From an uncultured Clostridia bacterium (lineage in GTDB: Bacteria > Bacillota > Clostridia > Oscillospirales > Ruminococcaceae), in assembly GCA_945931735.1 (NCBI GenBank), contig CAMEPN010000054.1, forward strand, positions 1 through 8,654: DNA of 8,654 nt, written 5' to 3'. Shown here piece by piece: positions 1-5,842 of the stretch. The notes below the pieces were generated by a model, which saw nothing but the letters and a program-made list of their open reading frames with translations, was not told where the DNA came from and ran no database searches. Numbering within the stretch: position 1 is the first letter of the stretch; every line of letters begins with the position of its first letter. Position numbers and translations under genes: made by a program.

Positions 1-90
1 CACATTTTCAAAGAAAATGTGAGGATATGGGCGAAGCCCATATCCGTGGATTGTTATCTGTCGGAAAAGTCTTTAGACTTTTTCGACAGA
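1..90. repeat. Cluster of three tight hairpins
   Basis: Three adjacent inverted repeats lie in a non-coding stretch. Positions 1-9 pair perfectly with 13-21 (9 bp, AAA loop). Positions 23-32 pair perfectly with 36-45 (10 bp, GAA loop). Positions 57-72 pair with 75-90 (16 bp, with one G/T wobble and a very small loop). The first two are one base apart. None has a convincing U-tract on either strand, except that hairpin 2 read on the minus strand is followed by a moderately U-rich run. They lie between the end of the minus-strand lacI-type gene and whatever lies to the left. They may be a structured 3' region or transcript-end stabilisers. No function is known to me. Confidence 0.75.
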
Positions 91-95
91 ATCAC

Positions 96-126
96 GCGGT
101 ATCTTTCGGATACCGCATTTTTATTT
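96..126 (+). terminator. Intrinsic terminator (+ strand) for an off-window gene
   Basis: An 8-bp perfect stem (96-103 with 109-116) encloses a 5-base TTTCG loop and is followed by ATTTTTATTT at 117-126. This is a standard rho-independent terminator for transcription coming from the left. The tail overlaps the stop codon of the convergent minus-strand LacI-type gene. On the minus strand no U-tract follows the stem, so it serves mainly the + strand. Confidence 0.7.
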
Positions 127-1124
127 CAATTGAGCTGCTTTACGGAGGCTTTGTAAACAGGCTTTCCGTCAATGGTCTGAATGCGCGTCGGGAGCTTGGG
201 GTCGGATATACGGTCGAGTATTGCGCACACGGCAAGTTCAGCCATTTCGCCTGCGTCGACATTTATCGTAGTGATCGGCGGGTCGGATATTTCGGAGATA
301 AGGTAGTTGTCGTATCCGACGACCGAAACGTCCTCGGGAACCGATATCCCCTGCGCCTTAAGGTCGCGGATAACTTTGAACGCTGTTTCGTCGCAGTTGC
401 ATACAAGCGCGGTAGGCAGCTTTTCGGGGAAGGTGATGTGCGGGAAAAGCTCGTTGTCCACCTTGCGGTCGCAGATGAGCCATTCGTCTTTTATCGGAAG
501 CTCATGCTCCATCATGGCTTTCATATAGCCCATGTATCTGTCGAAAATACTGCTTGTAGCAAGTCGCGTGCCGACAAAGCCTATCTCGGTGTGTCCTTGC
601 GAGATAAGGTAATCCGTGAGCTTGTATCCGCCGAAGAAGCCGTTGGTGACGATACAGTCTGCGTCTATTCCGGGGAGATAATAGTCCAGCAAAAGAATGT
701 TCGGCTTCACTTCCATCAGCTTTTTGATGTACTCGGCGCTGAGCTGTCCGAGAGAAATTATCCCGACGGTGTTGTGTCCTGTGAGGAGCTTCGGCATGGC
801 GAGCGCAGCCTCTTCCTCGGTGGTTATGTTTTCCTGAATGCAGGAAATGTTTTTCTTCTTGAACCGCTGTACAAGGCAGTTGTAAAGCGCCCAGTAAAAC
901 GAGCCGTTCGGGTTGATGAACTTTTCCGGTATGAGTATGCCGATATTTCCTGCAAAGGAAGAGGGCTGGCGCGGGGAAACATACCCAAGCTCCTCGGCAG
1001 TCGAGATTATCTTTGCGCGAAGCTCCTCGCTTACGCCACTTTTTCCCGCAAGCGCCTTAGATATGGTCACGTTGCTGGTATTGCACGCTTTCGCGATATC
1101 TGTAAGGGTGATTTTCTTTTTCAT
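126..1124 (-). CDS. LacI-family transcriptional regulator
   Basis: This is a 332-residue LacI/GalR-type repressor. Residues 5-48 form the N-terminal helix-turn-helix (LTDIAKACNTSNVTISKAL, then VSEELRAKI and AEELGY). The rest is a periplasmic-binding-protein-like sensor domain with typical pieces: IGILIP at 61-66, a SQGHTEIGFVG stretch, and VPEDVSVVGYDN near residue 270. The stretch between AEELGY and IGILIP is only about 12 residues and lacks the usual ARxL hinge helix. The ATG at 1122-1124 is preceded by AGAGGA with a 7-base gap. It is monocistronic, with its own promoter about 120 bases upstream. The ligand and regulon cannot be told from the sequence. No sugar-utilisation gene is adjacent, so the target may be itself or off-window genes. 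Confidence 0.93.
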   Translation of the reverse strand: MKKKITLTDIAKACNTSNVTISKALAGKSGVSEELRAKIISTAEELGYVSPRQPSSFAGNIGILIPEKFINPNGSFYWALYNCLVQRFKKKNISCIQENITTEEEAALAMPKLLTGHNTVGIISLGQLSAEYIKKLMEVKPNILLLDYYLPGIDADCIVTNGFFGGYKLTDYLISQGHTEIGFVGTRLATSSIFDRYMGYMKAMMEHELPIKDEWLICDRKVDNELFPHITFPEKLPTALVCNCDETAFKVIRDLKAQGISVPEDVSVVGYDNYLISEISDPPITTINVDAGEMAELAVCAILDRISDPKLPTRIQTIDGKPVYKASVKQLN

Positions 1125-1248
1125 TTTCTGTTCCTCTTTTTACATTCGATGGTCATGGCGGAAGTCGGAATAAGCGGCAGGTGTATACAGCGGCAAAGAT
1201 TAAAAAATATTCAAACAGATTAAAAACAAGCTTATTTTACTGTTTATC

Positions 1249-1277
1249 ATTATAGCATATTCAACGGAAAAAAGCAA
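1249..1277 (-). promoter_or_regulatory. Sigma-A promoter of the LacI-type gene
   Basis: On the minus strand a perfect TATAAT (1249-1254) is preceded by TGC, making an extended -10. A TTGCTT -35 (1272-1277) lies exactly 17 bases upstream. The predicted start is near 1242, which leaves a leader of about 118 bases before the ATG. An ACGGAA box sits inside the spacer (1264-1269). Confidence 0.65.
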
Positions 1278-1318
1278 GTTATATTTATTATTCCGTCGGC
1301 AGACCTATTCCGTTGCAT
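1259..1318. promoter_or_regulatory. Candidate operator: three ACGGAA/TTCCGT boxes
   Basis: ATTCAACGGAA (1259-1269) and TTCCGTTGCAT (1308-1318) form an inverted repeat with 10 of 11 positions matching. A further TATTCCGT at 1289-1296 repeats directly at 1306-1313, a 17-base period. The first copy lies in the promoter spacer of the LacI-type gene. The arrangement fits repressor autoregulation, possibly with looping, but the binding protein is inferred only. Confidence 0.35.
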
Positions 1319-1363
1319 AATATTGTACCATATCAAGGACAACGAAAGGACATCTGAAAATAC

Positions 1364-1407
1364 CGCAACGAAACAAACCGGCTTCTACCGTATGATAGCA
1401 GCCGGTT
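1364..1407 (-). terminator. Intrinsic terminator of the chemoreceptor gene
   Basis: AACCGGCT (1376-1383) pairs perfectly with AGCCGGTT (1400-1407). The loop contains a further short CTA/TAG pairing. On the minus strand the stem is followed by TTTGTTTCGTTG, a broken but U-rich tail. It begins six bases past the chemoreceptor stop codon, so the LacI-type gene downstream relies on its own promoter. Confidence 0.7.
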
Positions 1408-1412
1408 ACGCG

Positions 1413-3377
1413 TTACTTTAATGTAAATCTGCTGATATGACCTTTAAGGATATCCGCTTCTTTAAGGAGCTTTTCGCTTATTTCTGACGACCTTTCCGCA
1501 GAAACGGAGGTATTGCGAACTTCCGCGGAGATAACGCTCATCTTTTCGCAAACGCTGTCTATGCAGGCTGCCTGTTCCTCCGACGCGGCAGAGATGTCGG
1601 TGATATTCTGCTCTACCTCGTCGGTTATTTTTGACACGGAGTCGAAGGACTCGGCTACCGTTTCGGCAAGCTGCATTCCGTTGGAAATAGCGTTGACAGT
1701 GCGCTCGATAAGCGCCGTGGTTTTCTGCGCGGATTCTCCGCATTTGGCTGCAAGCTGCCCGACCTCGTCCGCGACCACCGAGAATCCCTTGCCCGACTCG
1801 CCCGCAGAAGCGGCTTCAATGGCTGCGTTGAGCGAGAGGATATGCGTTTGGAAAGCAATGTTGCCTATAACATCATTGATCGTGCGTATCTCGTTCGACA
1901 GGTCGGACATCTCTTTCATGGCGGTCAGCAGGCGGTCCATCTGCTCGCCGCTTGTCTGAACGCCGTTTCGCGTCTGTGCCGCGAGCGCTGCCACGCTGGA
2001 GGTGTTCTCCGCGTTCATTCTTACGCTGTCCTTCATGCTGTCGAAAATCTCGCTTATCTCGCCGATAAGCCCTGTCTGGTGCTTTACACCGTCGGAAAGA
2101 GTGCAGGAGGTGTCTACCACCGCTTCGGAAATCTCCGACATATCAGCCGCAGCGCGGTCTATATCGGTAAGCACTGCTCTGAGCGAGGTCGTGATGTTGT
2201 CGAGCGAGGTCTTTATCGGCTCGAAATCGCCGCGGAATTTTCCCTCTGCTTCATGGGTGAAGTCCCCGTCTGCCATCTGCTCGAGGCTTTCGGAAATGTG
2301 CCTTATCATACTGTTGAGGTGGCGGATATTGCGCCGCGTTGATTCAACAAGCACGCCTGTTTCGTCCTTGGAACTGCATTGCTCAATGTCGGATTTTAAG
2401 TCGCCGTCCGCGAGCAGCTCAATGCGTTTGGTGCAGTCGCAAACGGGCTTTACTATGCGCTTTGATGTCCTTGCGATAAGGAAGATACTGAGTACGATCA
2501 CCGCCGCAGTGCATATCCCGAGGACAACAAGCCCGACGACCTCGCGTTCAATAAAATCGAAATGGTTCACCGTCACCGCGAGCACCCAGCCGCTGCCCTT
2601 GCTGATCGGAACGTAGCAGGCAATGCGCTGCGTACCTTTATCGCTGTATTTTGTACAGCCTGTGCGGTCGGAGAGCATTTGGGAAACGATCTGCGCCTGT
2701 CCCGAAAAAGAGGAGTCGGTTTTCGCTTCGGAAACAGAGTTGGTAAGGCTGCTTGCGAGGGAGTAGTCGCTGTGGGCGATATAAGCGCTGGTGCTGTCTA
2801 TGATGAAGTTTACGCCGTCGCTGCCGACCTGCACCCCGCTGATTATATCGCTTAGCAGCTTTGCGTCAGCCGCGCCGTATACAATGCCGCAGAATTTTCC
2901 GCCGCGTACTATCGGCGCGCAGAACAGCACCGACAGCGCTCCGTCGCCGTCCTTGGAGGAATACGGGTCGGATGTCACCGACGCTAGAGTGGCGCGGCAG
3001 TCCTTGAAATATTGGCGCTCCGAGAAATCGCTGCCCTTTTGGTTGACGCCGTTTTCGTCGGTGAAGCCTATGCGCAGAAATCCGCTGCGCTGCTGTACCT
3101 CCTCAAGGTAAGCCATCGCCTTGTCCGGGTCGAAGTTCTCGTCCTGAAATATCTGATTTGAAGCCGCTTCGCTGATTGCCGCTTCGTATATCCCGAGCCG
3201 ATTTTCTATGGCAACAGCCGAAATGTTTGCGGTTTCTTTTATACTGTCCTCAAGCGTGGAGGTGGTGTTTGAAATTCCGCCTATCGATGCATATGCCAGA
3301 AGTATCACCGAAATAAGCAGCATCGGAAGTATCGCGAGCCGCATTATCCTTGATTGGATAGAATGATTGATTTTCAT
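1413..3377 (-). CDS. Methyl-accepting chemotaxis receptor, dCache type
   Basis: This 654-residue transmembrane chemoreceptor senses an extracellular ligand and signals to the CheA/CheW array. Order: membrane segment about 12-34; extracellular double-Cache-like sensor about 38-275 (FSERQYFKD at 118-126, SDPYSSKDG at 136-144, WVLAVTV at 264-270); membrane segment about 279-302; a HAMP unit about 303-355 (conserved P311, ADGDL); a second HAMP-like unit about 356-402 (ADGDF); then the cytoplasmic methyl-accepting coiled coil. Its hairpin tip is at about 501-545 (IAFQTHILSLNAAIEAASAG). The ATG at 3375-3377 is chosen because AGGAAAGG sits 8 bases upstream; a TTG in frame at 3416 lies inside the leader hairpin. 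Tip residues deviate from the Clostridial norm (see findings). It is monocistronic. The ligand is unknown, and no CheA/CheW or flagellar gene is in view. Confidence 0.95.
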   Translation of the reverse strand: MKINHSIQSRIMRLAILPMLLISVILLAYASIGGISNTTSTLEDSIKETANISAVAIENRLGIYEAAISEAASNQIFQDENFDPDKAMAYLEEVQQRSGFLRIGFTDENGVNQKGSDFSERQYFKDCRATLASVTSDPYSSKDGDGALSVLFCAPIVRGGKFCGIVYGAADAKLLSDIISGVQVGSDGVNFIIDSTSAYIAHSDYSLASSLTNSVSEAKTDSSFSGQAQIVSQMLSDRTGCTKYSDKGTQRIACYVPISKGSGWVLAVTVNHFDFIEREVVGLVVLGICTAAVIVLSIFLIARTSKRIVKPVCDCTKRIELLADGDLKSDIEQCSSKDETGVLVESTRRNIRHLNSMIRHISESLEQMADGDFTHEAEGKFRGDFEPIKTSLDNITTSLRAVLTDIDRAAADMSEISEAVVDTSCTLSDGVKHQTGLIGEISEIFDSMKDSVRMNAENTSSVAALAAQTRNGVQTSGEQMDRLLTAMKEMSDLSNEIRTINDVIGNIAFQTHILSLNAAIEAASAGESGKGFSVVADEVGQLAAKCGESAQKTTALIERTVNAISNGMQLAETVAESFDSVSKITDEVEQNITDISAASEEQAACIDSVCEKMSVISAEVRNTSVSAERSSEISEKLLKEADILKGHISRFTLK

Positions 3378-3399
3378 AGCTGTTACCTTTCCTTTGCAT

Positions 3400-3440
3400 A
3401 AAGAAAAGCGCCCCAAATCAGTTCTGACTGACCGGAGCGC
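3400..3440 (-). terminator. Terminator-like hairpin in the chemoreceptor leader
   Basis: On the minus strand GCGCTCCGG (3432-3440) pairs with the run ending in GGGGCGC (3408-3411 and upstream). TCAGT/ACTGA stacks on top across a CAGA loop with one bulged base. TTTTCTTT follows. AAGG before the stem can extend it by pairing with the U-tract. The hairpin lies between the promoter (start near 3458) and the ribosome site at 3386-3393, so it would end transcripts after about 55 bases unless bypassed. This looks like an attenuator. Alternatively it ends a separate very short RNA. Confidence 0.6.
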
Positions 3441-3464
3441 CCTTGCTGCACTTATATTATATTT

Positions 3465-3493
3465 ATTATATCACCGTGCGGCGTATAAGTCAA
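3465..3493 (-). promoter_or_regulatory. Strong sigma-A promoter of the chemoreceptor gene
   Basis: On the minus strand TTGACT (3488-3493) and a perfect TATAAT (3465-3470) are separated by exactly 17 bases. A TG one base before the -10 makes it extended. A/T-rich sequence upstream (about 3494-3536) could act as an UP element. The predicted start is near 3458. Confidence 0.8.
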
Positions 3494-3520
3494 TGTGCAT
3501 ATTTCACCAATTAAATCCAA

Positions 3521-3535
3521 AAAAACACTGTTTTT
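3521..3535. promoter_or_regulatory. Perfect 15-base palindrome between divergent promoters
   Basis: AAAAACA-C-TGTTTTT is an exact odd palindrome centred on 3528. It is about 30 bases upstream of the chemoreceptor -35 and about 75 bases upstream of the sigma-operon -35. The loop would be too small for an RNA hairpin, so a dimeric DNA-binding site is more likely. No regulator can be named. Confidence 0.3.
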
Positions 3536-3608
3536 CCGCTGCGGCAATGTTTATAACGGTCTGCCCGTGCGCGGGAAGAAACGCTCCGCATAGCCGAGAG
3601 CACATGGC

Positions 3609-3637
3609 TTGATTTTGCGGGAAATATATGATATACT
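3609..3637 (+). promoter_or_regulatory. Sigma-A promoter upstream of the ECF sigma operon
   Basis: TTGATT (3609-3614) and TATACT (3632-3637) are separated by exactly 17 bases, with TGA before the -10 (extended). The predicted start is near 3644, giving a leader of about 140 bases to the sigma-factor ATG. The rest of the intergenic stretch 3494-3608 shows no further gene. Confidence 0.65.
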
Positions 3638-3649
3638 GTATTTGATAAT

Positions 3650-3689
3650 ATTTTCCGAAATATCCGTAAGACAGCGGAAAATTTTTTTT
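3650..3689 (+). terminator. Terminator hairpin in the sigma-operon leader
   Basis: ATTTTCCG (3650-3657) pairs perfectly with CGGAAAAT (3675-3682), and the tail is an unbroken run of eight T (3682-3689). The 17-base loop contains an alternative ATCCG that could compete for the same CGGA arm. It starts about six bases after the predicted transcription start and no + strand gene precedes it. It is either a leader attenuator or the end of a tiny RNA of about 45 bases. The sigma gene may also use a downstream promoter (about 3697-3735, with TGCAAC and TATATT elements), which I cannot establish. Confidence 0.6.
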
Positions 3690-3785
3690 GAAAAAATGCA
3701 ACGCGGGAATTAAAAATGTTGTGTATATTGATAGGGCGGCGATTTGGGACCGGTATGCGGCGCTGCCTTAGGGAAGGGGAGCGCT

Positions 3786-4340
3786 ATGGACGACGAAAGG
3801 ATCCTTGACCTGTTTTGGCAGCGCGATGAAAGAGCAATAGCGGAAACCTCCGCGAAATACGGAGCGCTCTGCGGGAAAATTGCCTACGGGATACTGGGCG
3901 ACCCGCAGGACAGCGAGGAGATAGTCAACCTGTCGTACCTGCGGTTGTGGGACGCTGTTCCGCCGAAAAGACCGAATCCGCTTCCGCCGTTTCTTGCGAA
4001 GATCGTGAGAAACCTTGCGCTGAACAGGCTCAAGGCGGAGCGAACACAGAAAAGATTTGGCGGCGAGTTTGCGCTGTCGCTGGACGAGCTTGACGAGTGC
4101 ATTCCCGACAAGAAAAACGACAGGGGCAATTCCGAGCAGATACGCGACTGTCTGAACACTTTCCTTAAGGCGCAGAAGCGTGAGCCGCGCAGTATTTTCG
4201 TGCTGCGATACTTTTACTGCGAGAGTATCGAGGAGATCGCGCGCAAAACGGGCTTTTCCGAGAGCAAGGTAAAGTCGGTGCTTTTCCGCACACGAAACAA
4301 GCTCAGGCTCTTTCTTGAAAGCGAGGGGATATCTGTATGA
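3786..4340 (+). CDS. ECF-type RNA polymerase sigma factor
   Basis: This 184-residue extracytoplasmic-function sigma-70 directs RNA polymerase to a small regulon, usually under control of a membrane anti-sigma. The sigma-2 region (about 20-90) includes DSEEIVNLSYLRLWDAV and FLAKIVRNLALNRLKAERTQKR-like core-binding and -10 recognition helices. A linker with LDELDECIPD follows. Sigma-4 (about 118-178) carries RSIFVLRYFY and the helix-turn-helix SIEEIARKTGFSESKVKSVL, which reads the -35. The ATG at 3786 is chosen because AAGGGGAG lies immediately upstream; an in-frame TTG at 3744 has no ribosome site. It overlaps the next gene by four bases (ATGA), the usual sigma/anti-sigma coupling. The signal and target promoters are unknown. 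Self-activation is plausible. Confidence 0.93.
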   Translation: MDDERILDLFWQRDERAIAETSAKYGALCGKIAYGILGDPQDSEEIVNLSYLRLWDAVPPKRPNPLPPFLAKIVRNLALNRLKAERTQKRFGGEFALSLDELDECIPDKKNDRGNSEQIRDCLNTFLKAQKREPRSIFVLRYFYCESIEEIARKTGFSESKVKSVLFRTRNKLRLFLESEGISV

Positions 4341-4891
4341 AGCACGAAGCACTTGTCAACGCGATAACAATGCTGGACGACGAGCTTATCGAAGAAGCGC
4401 GCGAGCCTTTTCGCAGGCGCATAGCCGCGCCCGTGTTCGGGTTTTGTGCGGCGGCAGTATGCGCGGCGGCGGTGGGCGTTTTCCTGCTTGTCCCGAGGAG
4501 CGGCGGAGCGGATATCCTCGTTATGGGGCAGGAGCTTTCGGATAAACCTATCGCGATATGCTCCGATGACGGCGGCGACAGCGCGGCAGTTGGCATAAGA
4601 GCCTTTGCGATGCTGCCGACCGATATTTCCGTGGAAATAGTATCGTCGGGGAAAACCGTTGTGAACGTTTCCGGAGGAGAACTGTATATCGTCGGAGAAA
4701 CGGAGAACCTGCCTGCGGAATGCCCCCTTGAACTGAGCGGAGATGCGTCGCTTGTGTGGAGCGTTCCGCTGTGGGCCGCGGGCGAGGAATATGAACTGAC
4801 CGCGCAGACGGGAAGCGACAGCCGCATTCTCCTTGTTTCGTTTGACGAGGAAATGCAGGAGTGGACGGTAAAGGAAAATACTCAGCCCTAA
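4337..4891 (+). CDS. Single-pass membrane anti-sigma factor (putative)
   Basis: This 184-residue protein has a short charged cytoplasmic head (1-28, with DDELIEEA and an RRR stop before the membrane). One membrane helix follows (about 29-52, Ala/Val/Phe-rich), then an extracellular region of about 130 residues that looks beta-rich (ISVEIVSSGKTVVNVSGG, ILLVSFDEEMQEWTV). Position directly after an ECF sigma gene with an ATGA overlap, plus this N-in topology, points to the partner anti-sigma that holds the sigma factor at the membrane. The head is much shorter than classical anti-sigma domains of 70-100 residues and has no zinc HxxxCxxC motif. GAGGGG lies 8 bases upstream of the ATG. The role is assigned from context and layout, not from a recognised catalytic motif. 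Confidence 0.72.
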   Translation: MKHEALVNAITMLDDELIEEAREPFRRRIAAPVFGFCAAAVCAAAVGVFLLVPRSGGADILVMGQELSDKPIAICSDDGGDSAAVGIRAFAMLPTDISVEIVSSGKTVVNVSGGELYIVGETENLPAECPLELSGDASLVWSVPLWAAGEEYELTAQTGSDSRILLVSFDEEMQEWTVKENTQP

Positions 4892-4930
4892 TGGATTATT
4901 TGACCGAATATTGACAATGGAGGAACAACA

Positions 4931-5842
4931 ATGAAGAAATTTACAGCGATCATAATTGCGGCGGTAACGCTGCTTTCACTCACGGCGTGCAGCGGCGGTA
5001 CGAACAGCGAAAGCCCCGCTGTTTCAACTGAAGAAACCGTATCTTCTTCGGAAAGCGCAGCTTCCGCTGAAACCGAAACAAGCACTGTTTCCGATGCAAG
5101 CTCTGTTGAGGAAGAGGATACGGCAGAAAACGATGTTCCCGAAACGAGCACTCCCGAAACGAGTGCGCCCGAAACAAGTACACCCGAAACGAGCACTCCC
5201 GAAACAAGCACTCCTGTAACAAGTACTTCCGAAACCACTAAACCCGAAACAACTAAACCCGAAACAACTAAACCCGAAACCACTAAGCCCGAAACCACTA
5301 AACCCGAAACAACCAAGCCCGAAACAACCAAGCCCGAGGAAAGCTCCGAGCCGGAGGTTATTGATGACGAAGCGTCCGATCCCGCAAAGCTGCTCAATGA
5401 TACATGGGCGCTGTTTGGGGAAGACGAGAAATTCCCCGTAACGGGCGGCGATTTCAGCAGCGGCGAGCTGGTGCAGGAAGCGGCTTCTTTCAGCCTTGAG
5501 GAGCCGGATTCCCTCGATTATGTGGCAGGCTTCCCCGCAGCGGAGATAGGAAACATTGACAGCGCGGCAACACTTATGCACATGATGAACCAGAACACCT
5601 TTACCGCGGGCGCATACCATGTTGTTTCGGGGACAGACATGGCGGCGCTCTCCGAGGCGATAAAGAACAACATCATGTCCCGCCAGTGGATGTGCGGCTT
5701 CCCCGATAAGATGATTGTTGCGAACGTCGGCGAATATATCGTCAGCGCATACGGAAAGAACGACCCGATAAATTGGTTCAGCGCTCATCTTACCGAGGCG
5801 TATCCCTCTGCGGAAATTGTTTTTGAAGAAGTAATTTTATGA
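4931..5842 (+). CDS. Repeat-linker lipoprotein, probable DUF4358 domain
   Basis: This 303-residue exported lipoprotein has a signal peptide at 1-19 and lipobox LTAC (lipidated Cys20). A Ser/Thr/Glu-rich low-complexity stalk (21-69) follows, then 13 pentapeptide repeats (PETST then PETTK types, about 70-134). The folded C-terminal part (about 150-303) has LLNDTWALFGEDEKFPV, a MCGFPDKMIV stretch after an AIKNNIMSRQW helix, and AYPSAEIVFEEVIL. The C-terminal part resembles DUF4358, a Clostridial family of unknown function, recognised by pattern only. The repeat stalk probably lifts the domain through the cell wall. GGAGGAAC precedes the ATG, 39 bases after the anti-sigma stop. It ends with an ATGA overlap into the DHHW gene. 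Confidence 0.75.
   Translation: MKKFTAIIIAAVTLLSLTACSGGTNSESPAVSTEETVSSSESAASAETETSTVSDASSVEEEDTAENDVPETSTPETSAPETSTPETSTPETSTPVTSTSETTKPETTKPETTKPETTKPETTKPETTKPETTKPEESSEPEVIDDEASDPAKLLNDTWALFGEDEKFPVTGGDFSSGELVQEAASFSLEEPDSLDYVAGFPAAEIGNIDSAATLMHMMNQNTFTAGAYHVVSGTDMAALSEAIKNNIMSRQWMCGFPDKMIVANVGEYIVSAYGKNDPINWFSAHLTEAYPSAEIVFEEVIL
5138..5332 (+). repeat. 15-bp in-frame minisatellite, 13 units
   Basis: Thirteen contiguous 15-base units start with CCCGAAAC or a close variant, followed by a partial unit at 5333. Units 1-6 encode PETST-like pentapeptides (PETSA in unit 2, PVTST in unit 6). Unit 7 is SETTK and units 8-13 are PETTK. The unit length is a multiple of three, so copy-number changes would alter stalk length without breaking the frame. 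Confidence 0.92.

Noticed and set aside
1..123. Integron attC array or CRISPR
   Set aside because: The hairpins differ in sequence and size, have no conserved core sites or regular spacers, and no integrase or cas gene is near.
27..1223. 398-codon open frame on the + strand opposite the LacI-type gene
   Set aside because: It is a mirror of a real gene with well-conserved family motifs, lacks a ribosome site, has no recognisable domain, and runs through the hairpin cluster and terminator.
1322..1330. Second minus-strand promoter with TGGTACAAT extended -10
   Set aside because: The -35 region at the right distance (TCCTTT) is poor, and a better-scoring promoter lies closer to the LacI-type gene.
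3378..3416. Upstream TTG start for the chemoreceptor
   Set aside because: It lies inside the leader hairpin and would add 13 residues before the signal-anchor; the ATG at 3377 has a strong ribosome site.
3417..3460. A c-di-GMP riboswitch before the chemoreceptor
   Set aside because: The leader is only about 80 bases and shows none of the conserved c-di-GMP aptamer segments; only a simple hairpin and U-tract are present.
3504..3701. 65-residue minus-strand frame upstream of the chemoreceptor
   Set aside because: No ribosome site, no recognisable features, and it overlaps the + promoter and terminator of the sigma operon.
3744..3785. Upstream TTG start for the sigma factor
   Set aside because: No ribosome site before it, whereas AAGGGGAG precedes the ATG at 3786, and sigma homologues begin near that point.
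4888..5397. Minus-strand frame with repeated SGLVV-type pentapeptides, and the longer frame 5024-5788
   Set aside because: The repeats are just the complement of the 15-bp minisatellite, which keeps all frames open. No ribosome site or start context; the + strand gene has a signal peptide, lipobox and operon position.
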